Below the pieces are notes generated by a model, which was given only the letters and a program-made list of their open reading frames with translations, ran no database searches and was not told the DNA's origin. A program made the translations under genes and the position numbers. DNA of 64,000 nucleotides from Actinomyces sp. S6-Spd3 (GTDB lineage Bacteria > Actinomycetota > Actinomycetes > Actinomycetales > Actinomycetaceae): contig NZ_JRMV01000276.1 in NCBI RefSeq assembly GCF_000758755.1, forward strand, positions 62,001 through 126,000, written 5' to 3'. Shown one piece after another: positions 26,976-35,373 of this stretch. How positions within the stretch are numbered: position 1 is the first letter of the stretch; the number at the start of each line of letters is the position of its first letter.

Positions 26976-27392
26976 TTAATCTTCGTTGAATCGTGCCGAT
27001 GGCACTTCGGTCAGGTCGTGGGGGCCAAAAGCTCCCGGTAGTACTTGTTTCATGGTCATGACGCCCTCGGGCATCAAAACCAGGCAGTCATTACCGCCGT
27101 GCTCAAAAATGAGCTGACGGCAACGACCGCAGGGAGCAACCGGCTCGCAATTCCCGTTCACCGCAACCACCGCCACGAGGCGACCGCCACCGGAGCGCAC
27201 CATCTGCGAAACCATTCCGCATTCAGCGCACAGTGTGACACCGTAACCGGCGTTCTCCACGTTGCATCCCGAATAGGTCTGCCCGTCTGTTGTCAGTCCA
27301 GCTGCTCCAACGGGAAATCCGCTGTATGGGCAGTAGGCCTGTTCCATTGCCGAGATAGCAAGATCCTGAAGATCTTCCCAGTTGATGTCCAT
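26976..27392 (-). CDS. cdd: Cytidine deaminase
   Basis: The 138-residue zinc enzyme deaminates cytidine and deoxycytidine. Zinc ligands and the catalytic Glu are in TLCAECGMV and PCGRCRQ, with the substrate-binding NVENAGYG before them; YCPYSGFPVGAA is the usual N-terminal element. It is 27 bases downstream of the last permease gene and 81 bases upstream of deoA. The order importer-cdd-deoA is typical of nucleoside salvage operons. Confidence 0.96.
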   Translation of the reverse strand: MDINWEDLQDLAISAMEQAYCPYSGFPVGAAGLTTDGQTYSGCNVENAGYGVTLCAECGMVSQMVRSGGGRLVAVVAVNGNCEPVAPCGRCRQLIFEHGGNDCLVLMPEGVMTMKQVLPGAFGPHDLTEVPSARFNED

Positions 27393-27419
27393 GAGTCGTT
27401 CCTTCTACCTAGCAGTCAA

Positions 27420-28694
27420 TCACTTCGTGTAGGGAATGTTCTCAGCTGCCGGCGGACGCGACTTCCCGACGAATCCGGCGACCGCGATGATGGTCACGAT
27501 GTAGGGGATCATCGAGATCAGGTCTGAAGGAATGGACTGCTCCAGGTTCGGCAGCAGGCGCGCAAGTGCCTGAGCAAAACCGAACATCAGTGCAGCACCC
27601 ATGGCGCCGATCGGGTGCCACTTACCCAAGATCATTGCAGCCAAGGCAATGTAGCCATTGCCGGCGGAAATATTGTCGGTAAAGGACAGGTCCGAACCGA
27701 TGGTGAAGAATGCACCGCCCAATCCCGCAAAACCGGAAGCAAGGATGGCATTGAGGGTTCGCGTGCGATTGACGTTAATGCCGACGGTATCGGCTGCTCG
27801 CGGGTGCTCACCGCAGGCGCGAAGACGCAAGCCCCAACGCGAACGGTACAGGTAGATCGCCAAGAAAATCACCGTGGCGTACATCAAGTAGACCAAGATG
27901 TTGTGGTTGAAGAGCATCGGGCCAATAACCGGGATTTCTCCCAGGATCGGAATCTTGATATCAGAGAGCGAGAACTTATTCGTATTGAAGAGTTCGGCCT
28001 TCTTCGTCATCCACGTTCCGTAGAAGAAAGTCGTCAGACCCGCTGCCAAGACGTTCAAGACCACACCGACGATGATCTGATCCACGCCATACTTGACCGA
28101 GAAGAGCGCCAAGAGGCAGCCAAGGAAGGCACCCGCGATCGGCGCTGCGATCAGGCCCGCCCATGAAGTCTGGAAGTACGAGGCAGCCATGACACCTGCG
28201 AAAGCTCCCAAGAGCAGGTCACCTTCAATGGCGATATTGACAACGCCAACACGTTCCGAAACAACGCCCGAAAGTGAACCGAAGATCAGAGGCGTTGAAA
28301 TTGCAACGGTCGAATACAGTGTCGAGGTCAGTGTCACGACACCGCTAGAACCCGAACCTGCATAGATCAGGAATCCGAAGACCGTTGCAATCCCGGCGAC
28401 AATCATCATGGTGACATCAAGCCAACGCGGATTCTGCCGACGTGCCCATACCGAGTAGATCGACCACATGGCCACCACAAGAGTCAACGCTGTCAGCACC
28501 AGAAGGATAGGCCGTCCGGGGGTGACAATATCGTCAATATTGAGGCTCTGGGACTTGTCATTGAGTCGGATGGTGACGTCGCCGCTGACCTTGATCGTGA
28601 AGAGAATTTGCAGGAGCACTGCCAGAACGTAGACAACTGGCATCTTCCATGAACGCTTGAGTTGAACGTCATTCATTGTTTGCATCTGGCTCAT
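27420..28694 (-). CDS. Nucleoside ABC transporter permease (NupQ/YufQ-like)
   Basis: The 424-residue BPD_transp_2 (LivH/RbsC-like) permease has about ten hydrophobic segments. Characteristic pieces are NIAIEGDLLLGAFAGV, VGINVNRTRTLNAILASGFAGLGGAFFTIG and GNGYIALAAMILGKWHPIGAMG. The start overlaps the upstream permease stop by 4 bases (ATGA). With the sister permease, ATPase and BMP lipoprotein it makes a complete nucleoside importer like Bacillus NupNOPQ. The N-terminal extension of about 60 residues holds an extra hydrophobic helix. Confidence 0.92.
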   Translation of the reverse strand: MSQMQTMNDVQLKRSWKMPVVYVLAVLLQILFTIKVSGDVTIRLNDKSQSLNIDDIVTPGRPILLVLTALTLVVAMWSIYSVWARRQNPRWLDVTMMIVAGIATVFGFLIYAGSGSSGVVTLTSTLYSTVAISTPLIFGSLSGVVSERVGVVNIAIEGDLLLGAFAGVMAASYFQTSWAGLIAAPIAGAFLGCLLALFSVKYGVDQIIVGVVLNVLAAGLTTFFYGTWMTKKAELFNTNKFSLSDIKIPILGEIPVIGPMLFNHNILVYLMYATVIFLAIYLYRSRWGLRLRACGEHPRAADTVGINVNRTRTLNAILASGFAGLGGAFFTIGSDLSFTDNISAGNGYIALAAMILGKWHPIGAMGAALMFGFAQALARLLPNLEQSIPSDLISMIPYIVTIIAVAGFVGKSRPPAAENIPYTK

Positions 28695-29956
28695 CGTGCC
28701 TCTCCTTCCGAATCGGTGGAGGCGCCATCGACGACGGCATCGCCGCCTTCAGACGCTGCATTTTCCTTCACTGCCGAGGCCGCGGCCGGACTCTTCCCGT
28801 CCTCTTCAGTATGTTCATCGCTGAGCTCAGCGAGCTCAGCGCGCAAGCTCTTCTTGGTTTCCTTGGGCAGGTGGAAGAGCCAGCGAACAAACATGGGGGC
28901 TGCAATGAGCAGGACGATCACTGACTGGAGGATCAGGATCATATCGATCGGGACGCCCTTCGCCTGCATGGTGTAGCCACCTGCTTTAAAGGCACCGAAG
29001 AGAACACCTGCGCCCAGAGTGCCCAGGGGCTTGTTCCGACCCAAAAGAGCAACCGTAATGGCGTCAAAGCCGATGGTGCCAGTGATATCGCGCGAGACAT
29101 AACCAACGGTGCCCAAGGCCTCGTTTGCGCCCGCAAGGCCGAGAAAGGCACCCGAGATGGCCATGGTGATTGCGGTAATCTTCCCCACCGAAATTCCGGC
29201 GGTACGGGCGGCCTCGGGATTGGCACCAACAGCTCGGATTTCAAAGCCCAAGGTCGAACGTTCAATGAGCCACCAGAAAATGATCACCGCAAGGAGCGCG
29301 ACGAAAACACCCATGTGAATCTTGAAGGGCGCATCGAGAATGCGAGCGAAAGCGGCTGAATCCGCAACCTTCGGAGTTTGAGGCTGATTAGAACCCGGGA
29401 CCTGCCACGATGGCTTCGAAAGGATGTAGCCCAGCGCCAAGGTGGCAATCGAGTTCAACATGATGGTAACGATGACTTCGTTAGCACCGGTCTTTGCTTT
29501 GAGCACGCCGGCGATTCCGGCGTAAAGAGCACCGGCGACCATCGCTGCAAGAAGAGCAACAAGGGTGTGAATAACGGGAGGCAAGTTCATTGCGAAGCCA
29601 ACCCACACAGCAGAAAGAGCACCGAAAATAATCTGGCCTTTACCGCCGATATTGAACAACCCTGCGCGGAATCCCAGAGCAAGACCCAAACCGCCCAGCA
29701 CCAAGGGGATTGAGAAGAACAGGGAATCTGTCAGCGGCTTGATCTGGCGTTGGAAGCTGCGTGCGCCGGGGTCAAAGATTGCCCCGCGGAACATCGCATA
29801 ATAGGCATCGAGTACCGATGCGCCAGTCATCGCGATCAAAATCGCACCTAGAGCAAAGGCAATGAGAACCGCGAGGATGGAAACGAACCACCGCGATCCC
29901 AAGATGTGACGACACACAACCAGTGCCTTCGAAGGACGTTTTGCCTGGGTCATCAC
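28691..29956 (-). CDS. Nucleoside ABC transporter permease (NupP/YufP-like)
   Basis: The 421-residue permease of the same superfamily as its neighbour has family elements FNIGGKGQIIFGALSAVWVG, FEIRAVGANPEAARTAGI and LGLAGANEALG. The C-terminal 60 residues are hydrophilic, rich in Glu, Ala and Ser, and probably disordered in the cytoplasm, longer than usual for the family. The start at 29956 overlaps the ATPase stop by 4 bases. It pairs with the NupQ-like protein to form the membrane channel. Confidence 0.92.
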   Translation of the reverse strand: MMTQAKRPSKALVVCRHILGSRWFVSILAVLIAFALGAILIAMTGASVLDAYYAMFRGAIFDPGARSFQRQIKPLTDSLFFSIPLVLGGLGLALGFRAGLFNIGGKGQIIFGALSAVWVGFAMNLPPVIHTLVALLAAMVAGALYAGIAGVLKAKTGANEVIVTIMLNSIATLALGYILSKPSWQVPGSNQPQTPKVADSAAFARILDAPFKIHMGVFVALLAVIIFWWLIERSTLGFEIRAVGANPEAARTAGISVGKITAITMAISGAFLGLAGANEALGTVGYVSRDITGTIGFDAITVALLGRNKPLGTLGAGVLFGAFKAGGYTMQAKGVPIDMILILQSVIVLLIAAPMFVRWLFHLPKETKKSLRAELAELSDEHTEEDGKSPAAASAVKENAASEGGDAVVDGASTDSEGEAR

Positions 29957-31515
29957 TTCTCCTCCTCGTGTGAATCCGAAACCTCAGCGTTTTCCTGCTC
30001 GCCCGCCACAGCCTCGTCATAGGGAACGCCGGCCATCATCAAACCGAGCACATCACGCGGGGTATCTGCAGGAACGATACCCATCACGCGGCCTCGATAC
30101 ATCACGACGATGCGGTCGGCCAGCGAAACTACTTCATCCAATTCGGATGAGATCAACAGGACGGGAATGTTCTGGTCGCGAACCTCGACGATGCGCTTGT
30201 GGATGAACTCGATCGAGCCCACGTCCACGCCACGAGTTGGCTGATTCGCAACAAGCAGGTTGAGGTCCTTCGACATTTCGCGCGCGACAACGACCTTTTG
30301 CTGGTTTCCGCCCGAAAGCGAAGAAATCGGATCACTGATCGACGTCAGACGAATATCGAACTCTTCCTCCTTAGCCCGCGCATTTTGAGCGATGATTCCG
30401 AGCTTGAGCATGGGACCGGCCGCGAAACGCGAGTCCTTGTACTGGTCCAAGACCAGATTTTCGGCGATCGAGAAAGAGGAAATAATGCCGTCGGTCGAAC
30501 GGTCCTCGGGAATGAAGCCGATTCCCGCGTCCAAAGACTTACGAGGGTTGGCGTGTGTAATGTCGATTCCTTCAAGGAGGATCTCACCGGAATTCGGGGT
30601 GGCTAGGCCCAAAATGGTCTGTGCAAGTTCGGTCTGACCGTTACCTTGAACACCAGCAACCGTAACAATTTCACCGCGTTCGACAGTGAAAGATACGTGG
30701 TCGAGGAGGGGCAAGCCCGTAGGAGAAAGCATGGAGATCTCCTTGAACTCCAATCCCCCACCGCTTGGATGTGCCTCAGCTTTGTCAACGCGCATCATGA
30801 CCGAGCGGCCGACCATCTTATTGGCCAGCTCGGATTCGGAGTCCTGCGGAGATGCTTCACCGACGACGGTTCCGCGTCGAATGACGGTGATTTCATCTGC
30901 GACGGCGCGGACCTCGCGCAGTTTGTGGGTAATGAAGACGATGGACGTTCCCGCATCGGCAAGCTGACGCATGATCGCCATGAGTTCGTCGGTTTCCTGG
31001 GGAGTCAAAACCGCCGTTGGCTCATCAAGAATAAGGACCTTTGCTTGACGCGAGAGGGCCTTCACGATTTCGACTCTCTGCTGGGCACCAACAGAAAGGT
31101 CTTCAATGAGGGCATCGGGATCAAGATCGAAACCAAAGCGCGCAGAGACTTCTTCAACAGTGCGTCGGGCCTGCGCAAGATCAATCAACCCGCTTGCTTT
31201 TGTCGGCTCGAAACCCAGAGCGATCGATTCTGCGACGGTAAAGACCGGGATCAGCATGAAGTGCTGGTGCACCATTCCAATCCCCGCGGCAACCGCATCA
31301 CCGGGGCCGTTGAAGTGGACCGGCTTCCCATCGATGAGGATTTCTCCTTCATCGGGCTGGTGAAGGCCGTAAAGTACATTCATCAGCGTTGATTTACCGG
31401 CTCCGTTTTCACCAAGAAGCGCGTGAATATGCCCTTCTTCGATGGTGAGGTTGATGTCATTATTTGCGACCAGAGGACCGAAACGTTTGGTGATCCCCTT
31501 GAGTTCCAACTTCAC
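29953..31515 (-). CDS. Nucleoside ABC transporter ATPase, two nucleotide-binding domains (NupO/YufO-like)
   Basis: The 520-residue protein holds two ABC cassettes. The first has Walker A GENGAGKST (about residue 35), signature LSVGAQQRVEI and Walker B VLILDEPT. The second has a degenerate Walker A VQGNGQTEL, signature SLSGGNQQK and a weak Walker B LLVANQPTRG. This asymmetry is standard for RbsA/NupO-type sugar and nucleoside importers. The start is an ATG at 31515. It follows the BMP gene by about 100 bases that include a strong hairpin. Confidence 0.94.
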   Translation of the reverse strand: MKLELKGITKRFGPLVANNDINLTIEEGHIHALLGENGAGKSTLMNVLYGLHQPDEGEILIDGKPVHFNGPGDAVAAGIGMVHQHFMLIPVFTVAESIALGFEPTKASGLIDLAQARRTVEEVSARFGFDLDPDALIEDLSVGAQQRVEIVKALSRQAKVLILDEPTAVLTPQETDELMAIMRQLADAGTSIVFITHKLREVRAVADEITVIRRGTVVGEASPQDSESELANKMVGRSVMMRVDKAEAHPSGGGLEFKEISMLSPTGLPLLDHVSFTVERGEIVTVAGVQGNGQTELAQTILGLATPNSGEILLEGIDITHANPRKSLDAGIGFIPEDRSTDGIISSFSIAENLVLDQYKDSRFAAGPMLKLGIIAQNARAKEEEFDIRLTSISDPISSLSGGNQQKVVVAREMSKDLNLLVANQPTRGVDVGSIEFIHKRIVEVRDQNIPVLLISSELDEVVSLADRIVVMYRGRVMGIVPADTPRDVLGLMMAGVPYDEAVAGEQENAEVSDSHEEEK

Positions 31516-31570
31516 TGTAACTCTGCCCTTCTGCGCGGTTGAGTTTCGGTTTCAGGATAGCTGATACAGC

Positions 31571-31601
31571 GAAGGCGCGGTGGAGAGACCACCGCGCCTT
31601 C
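31571..31601 (-). terminator. Intercistronic hairpin between the BMP gene and the importer ATPase
   Basis: GAAGGCGCGGTGG pairs perfectly with CCACCGCGCCTTC around a loop of five bases, 17 bases after the BMP stop. There is no U-tract on either strand. Such hairpins often stabilise the upstream message or cause partial termination, giving more binding protein than transporter. Confidence 0.6.
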
Positions 31602-31617
31602 ACTTAGTGTTCACGAA

Positions 31618-32721
31618 TCACTTCGGGGAGTTCGCGGACTCAACCTTCAGTTCGCCCTTCTTGATCTGATCGGTGAGTTTGGTGAGCTCATCCTTCAGAT
31701 CCTGAGGAACCTTGGAATCGAACTCGTGGAAGGGAGCGATGGAGACGCCACCGTTTTCCAGAGTACCGACGTAAGGAGTTGCGCTGAACTTGCCGTTCAC
31801 GGAGTCCGTGATGGCCTGCTCAACCGAAGCGCCGATTTCCTTCATGACCGAGGTCAGAATGATCGACTTGTAGTCGGGGGCAGATTCGTACCAGTCGGAG
31901 TCAACACCCACGATGTAGGTCTTGCCATCGGCCTTTGCAGCAGCAGCTGCGCCCAGGCCCACAGGACCAGCGACGGGCATGATGATGTCAGCGCCCTGGT
32001 CGATGAACTGCTGTGCCTGCTGCTTGCCCAGTGCCTGGTCATCGAAGGACTGGGTGAAGGAGCCATTCTGGGTTGTCTTGTCCCAGCCGAGAACCTGGAC
32101 GTTCGTGCCCTTTGCCTTGTTGTAGGCTGCGACACCATCGGCGAAGCCGTCCATGAAGACGGTAACCGAAGGAATCTGGATGCCACCGAAGGTGGCGACC
32201 TTGCCGGTCTTGCTCATTCCCGCTGCGGCGTAACCAGCCAGGTAAGCAGCTTCAGCGGTGTTGAAGAGCAGAGGACGTGCGTTCTCAACGGTTACGGTCT
32301 TGTTGGAGTCGTCCGAGAAGGAAGAGTCAACAAGTGCGTAGTGGACGTCCTTGTTCTCGTTTGCAGAGGCGTGCAGTGCCTTCTCCAGGTTGAAGCCAAC
32401 GCCGATGATCAGATTGCAGCCGTCGGAGACCATTGATTCAGTGTTGGGTACGAAGTCCGACGAAGAGGAGGACTCTGCCGTGTTGATCTGAATGCCGAGC
32501 TTCGACTGTGCGGCCTTCAGGCCGTTGTATGCGGATTCGTTGAAGGACTTGTCGTCCCAACCGCCAGCATCAGAAACGGCGCAAGCCTTGAAGCTTGCGC
32601 CATTGGAAGATGCGCTCGAGGTCGAGCCAGAATCCGAAGAGGGCTTCGAACCGGACGAGCACGCGGTCAGTGCGAGCGTAGCAACGCCAGCGACTGCAAC
32701 GATTCTTGTGAGGGTCTTCAT
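31618..32721 (-). CDS. BMP/PnrA-family nucleoside-binding lipoprotein
   Basis: The 367-residue lipoprotein has signal peptide and lipobox LALTACSS, then a Ser-rich linker. The binding fold has the ligand motifs of PnrA/BmpA receptors: VSDAGGWDDKSFNESAYNG with the base-stacking Phe, AYLAGYAAAGMSKTG and VGVDSDWYES. It should capture nucleosides outside the membrane and hand them to the importer encoded just downstream. The ATG at 32721 has TTGGAGGAA upstream. It is the first gene of the importer-salvage series. Confidence 0.93.
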   Translation of the reverse strand: MKTLTRIVAVAGVATLALTACSSGSKPSSDSGSTSSASSNGASFKACAVSDAGGWDDKSFNESAYNGLKAAQSKLGIQINTAESSSSSDFVPNTESMVSDGCNLIIGVGFNLEKALHASANENKDVHYALVDSSFSDDSNKTVTVENARPLLFNTAEAAYLAGYAAAGMSKTGKVATFGGIQIPSVTVFMDGFADGVAAYNKAKGTNVQVLGWDKTTQNGSFTQSFDDQALGKQQAQQFIDQGADIIMPVAGPVGLGAAAAAKADGKTYIVGVDSDWYESAPDYKSIILTSVMKEIGASVEQAITDSVNGKFSATPYVGTLENGGVSIAPFHEFDSKVPQDLKDELTKLTDQIKKGELKVESANSPK

Positions 32722-33038
32722 GCCGTTATTCCTCCAAGTAGAGTGTGTTGATACACAGTAGGTTGGTTGCGACAGCGCGAATCAACCGCTTGGAAGACAC
32801 GCGCACCACCGCTTGCGAGAACGCATACGTGTGCTGCGTTGACGCCCATTTAGAGTTTCTCCCATCGCATTCGGACGCGTCAAGGCGAATCGGCCTCAGC
32901 GCGATAACGAATCGATAAAAGTTATATTTTCCGTCCATGCATACGCCTGTGGGCGGCAGGATTTCTTCATCCCACCGCCCACAAACGCAGGTCACTCAGG
33001 CTTTTCACCGGTATATCCCGGCGAATACCGAGTTCCTA
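32722..33038. other. Intergenic region upstream of the nucleoside importer
   Basis: No gene is seen in these 317 bases. They hold the ribosome binding site of the BMP gene, an AT-rich stretch near 32910-32940 and, at 32948-32983, an imperfect hairpin with arms TGTGGGCGG and CCGCCCACA. The hairpin lies 56 bases past the 5'-nucleotidase stop and may end that transcript; it has no clear U-tract. I could not pick a convincing promoter, though a TTGACG on the minus strand near 32880 is a candidate -35 box. Confidence 0.5.
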
Positions 33039-35342
33039 TCATGCAAACTTGCGACGCATCACCAAGCCGAGACCACCCATACCGAGAGCAGCCAAAACGA
33101 CCAGCGCGGCCTCGGAACCGGTACGTGCCAGCTTTTTGCCCGCGACGCCCTTTGCGTTCGTCGCTGCAGCGCCGGGCTGTTGTGCCGCAACCGGGCAGGT
33201 GACCTGAACAGTCAGTCCCGAGGCCTCGGGAACGACGGTGCCGAAGTCGGTCTCAACGGTGACGGGAAGCGAGAGCACTCCCCCTTCGGGCTTGGCAGCG
33301 CACACCGACATCGGCAGCGAGGCCTTCAGAGTTGCCTGGCCAGCGCCGTCGGTTGTGATAATCGAGGCCTCATCGGATGCGTGCTCTTCGCGCAGCGAGT
33401 TGTTGACGCTTGCATTGACAGCTACCGATCCGAAGGAGACCTTGACATTCTGGGTCTTGCCGGGCCCCTCGGAGAAGGACAGGCCACGCAAAGGCACGGT
33501 GAATTCCTGATCGGGAGTCACCGGATCGCTCGGGAGCGTCACACCAATTGCCTGCTTGAGAGTCGCAGCCTTGATGCCGTTGTGTCCAGCCAGATACTCG
33601 TTGAACTTATCGCGGTCGAGGTTACCCAGAACCGTCTTCGTTCCACGGGTCAGTGCCGGGAAGGTATCGCCTCCAGCAAGGAGGAAGGTCACCGACCCAA
33701 CCGTGTACTCCTTGTTCATATCAATGGGCGCACCATTGACGAGCAACGAGGTAATGCGCTCACCGTAAGGCTTGGAAGGATCGTAGGTGTACTGGACATT
33801 CTTTGACAGACCAAGCTTGAGCAGCGGGCGCGAGTTCTGAGAGTTCAGGTTCGTCTTCCACTGTTCTTCCAGAGCGTCCTTCACATCGGAACCCTTGATG
33901 GTCACGTATCCCAGCTCGTTCGAGAAGGGCATGACGTCGTAGCTCTGCTTGTAGGTGATGCTGCCATCGCTACCGGGTTCAAGATCTGCGCGCAGACCGC
34001 CAGCATTGATCATGCCGATATCAACGGGGTTGCCATCGGGTGTGCGGATCGTTTCGCGCATCGCGTCAGCAGCCAGGTTGCCCAGGGTCGACTCGATACC
34101 GCGGTTACCGCCCTTTTCGATGCTTCCATCGGGTGCCTCGAAAATGCCGCGGTGGAAGCTCTCGGTGTAGCCCCGTGCTACGACCTGAGCGCCGGCGACG
34201 GCCGAGGCCTGCTGCGCGCGGGTAACAACTGCCTTCGTCTGCGGGTCTTCACCGCACTCGTAGACGGTTGCCGCGGGGATCAGCTTGGTGTCGGCCTTAA
34301 CGACCTTTCCGGTCGCCGTATCGTAAGAGATCTGAATCAGGCCCAGGTTATCCGTGTAGGAACCGGAGGCGACACCCGCCAGAAGGGGGTTCTGAGAGGT
34401 GAGCTCGACCGCCGAATCGACGTGGTCAAACTCGTAAGGAACGTGCGTGTCGCCACCCATGAGGCCGTCAACATCAGGACCCATCTTCGGGTAGTTGTTC
34501 TTCACGTCATCATCAAGCATGGCGATGACGATCTGCGCGGTTCCATCCTGCTTGAGCTGCTTCGCCAGGGTGTTGATCTTGGCGATCGGGTCCTTGAAAG
34601 TCAGGCCCTGCGTGGTTCCGGGGCTGAGCTTGTAGGGAACATCCTCGGCAATCGCGCCGATGAACGCGACCGTCACTCCCGAAGGAGAGGTCCACAGCTT
34701 GTACTCTCCCAGGTAGGGAGTGCCCGCTCCCCACGTTCCCATTCCTTCAACGTTTGCAGCAAGGTAGGGGAAGTTCGTTTGAACGAACTCAGAGGGGTTT
34801 GAGCCATCGACGCGCTGCTTGAAGACTGCCTGGCCCATATCCAACTCGTGGTTGCCCATGGTCGAACCCAGGGGATGCATCGTGTTGAGCGCTTCGATGG
34901 TCGGGTTATCCTTCAACGCACCCGAGGTGTAGGGAGACGCACCAATGTTGTCGCCCAGCAGGGTGAAGCTTGAGTTCGGGTTCGCTGCGGTTGCACGCTT
35001 GAGATAGCAATTCATCGCAGGAAGACCGGCCTCGACGACCTTGCGGCTCTTGCGATCCTTTTGCATCTCGATGTGCCCGTGCACATCGGTGAGGTTGTAC
35101 AGGTCCAGGGTGACGATATCGGATGCGCCGCGATCCGTACCAGCACCGGGGGCCGTCGCGGGGGTGGCCTGGTTTGCCGAGGCCGTGGCTTCGGCGGCGG
35201 AAGTCGGCGCGGTGGCCTCGGGGCTGGCCTCCGTCGTCGAAGTCGCCTCGCCGGCGGGGTCTGCGAAGGCAGCTAGAGGAGTTGCGAAGAGCGCGAGGGC
35301 TGCGCCGGTCGCAATCACCGCCCTTCGGGTTCGAGTGAGCAT
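33039..35342 (-). CDS. Cell-wall-anchored 5'-nucleotidase / UDP-sugar hydrolase family protein
   Basis: The 767-residue protein has a signal peptide (ALALFATPLAAFADP), then a calcineurin-like domain with NLTDVHGHIE, LLGDNIG, TMGNHELDMG and GGDTHV. A 5'-nucleotidase C domain (NRGIESTLGNLAADAMRE, about residues 415-590) and a beta-rich spacer follow. The C-terminus is a sorting signal: LARTG, a hydrophobic helix and MRRKFA. The motif is LAXTG, typical of class E sortase substrates in actinobacteria. It should remove phosphate from nucleotides outside the cell. AGAGGA before the ATG at 35342 decides the start over 35357. The nuclease gene lies 31 bases upstream, so the two are likely cotranscribed. 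Confidence 0.92.
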   Translation of the reverse strand: MLTRTRRAVIATGAALALFATPLAAFADPAGEATSTTEASPEATAPTSAAEATASANQATPATAPGAGTDRGASDIVTLDLYNLTDVHGHIEMQKDRKSRKVVEAGLPAMNCYLKRATAANPNSSFTLLGDNIGASPYTSGALKDNPTIEALNTMHPLGSTMGNHELDMGQAVFKQRVDGSNPSEFVQTNFPYLAANVEGMGTWGAGTPYLGEYKLWTSPSGVTVAFIGAIAEDVPYKLSPGTTQGLTFKDPIAKINTLAKQLKQDGTAQIVIAMLDDDVKNNYPKMGPDVDGLMGGDTHVPYEFDHVDSAVELTSQNPLLAGVASGSYTDNLGLIQISYDTATGKVVKADTKLIPAATVYECGEDPQTKAVVTRAQQASAVAGAQVVARGYTESFHRGIFEAPDGSIEKGGNRGIESTLGNLAADAMRETIRTPDGNPVDIGMINAGGLRADLEPGSDGSITYKQSYDVMPFSNELGYVTIKGSDVKDALEEQWKTNLNSQNSRPLLKLGLSKNVQYTYDPSKPYGERITSLLVNGAPIDMNKEYTVGSVTFLLAGGDTFPALTRGTKTVLGNLDRDKFNEYLAGHNGIKAATLKQAIGVTLPSDPVTPDQEFTVPLRGLSFSEGPGKTQNVKVSFGSVAVNASVNNSLREEHASDEASIITTDGAGQATLKASLPMSVCAAKPEGGVLSLPVTVETDFGTVVPEASGLTVQVTCPVAAQQPGAAATNAKGVAGKKLARTGSEAALVVLAALGMGGLGLVMRRKFA

Positions 35343-35373
35343 ATTGTTTCCTCTCATGATGGTTGGGTGAAGG

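Noticed and set aside
30646-31392. 248-codon open frame antisense to the importer ATPase
   Set aside because: Shadow of a well-supported ABC ATPase; no motif or start signal of its own.
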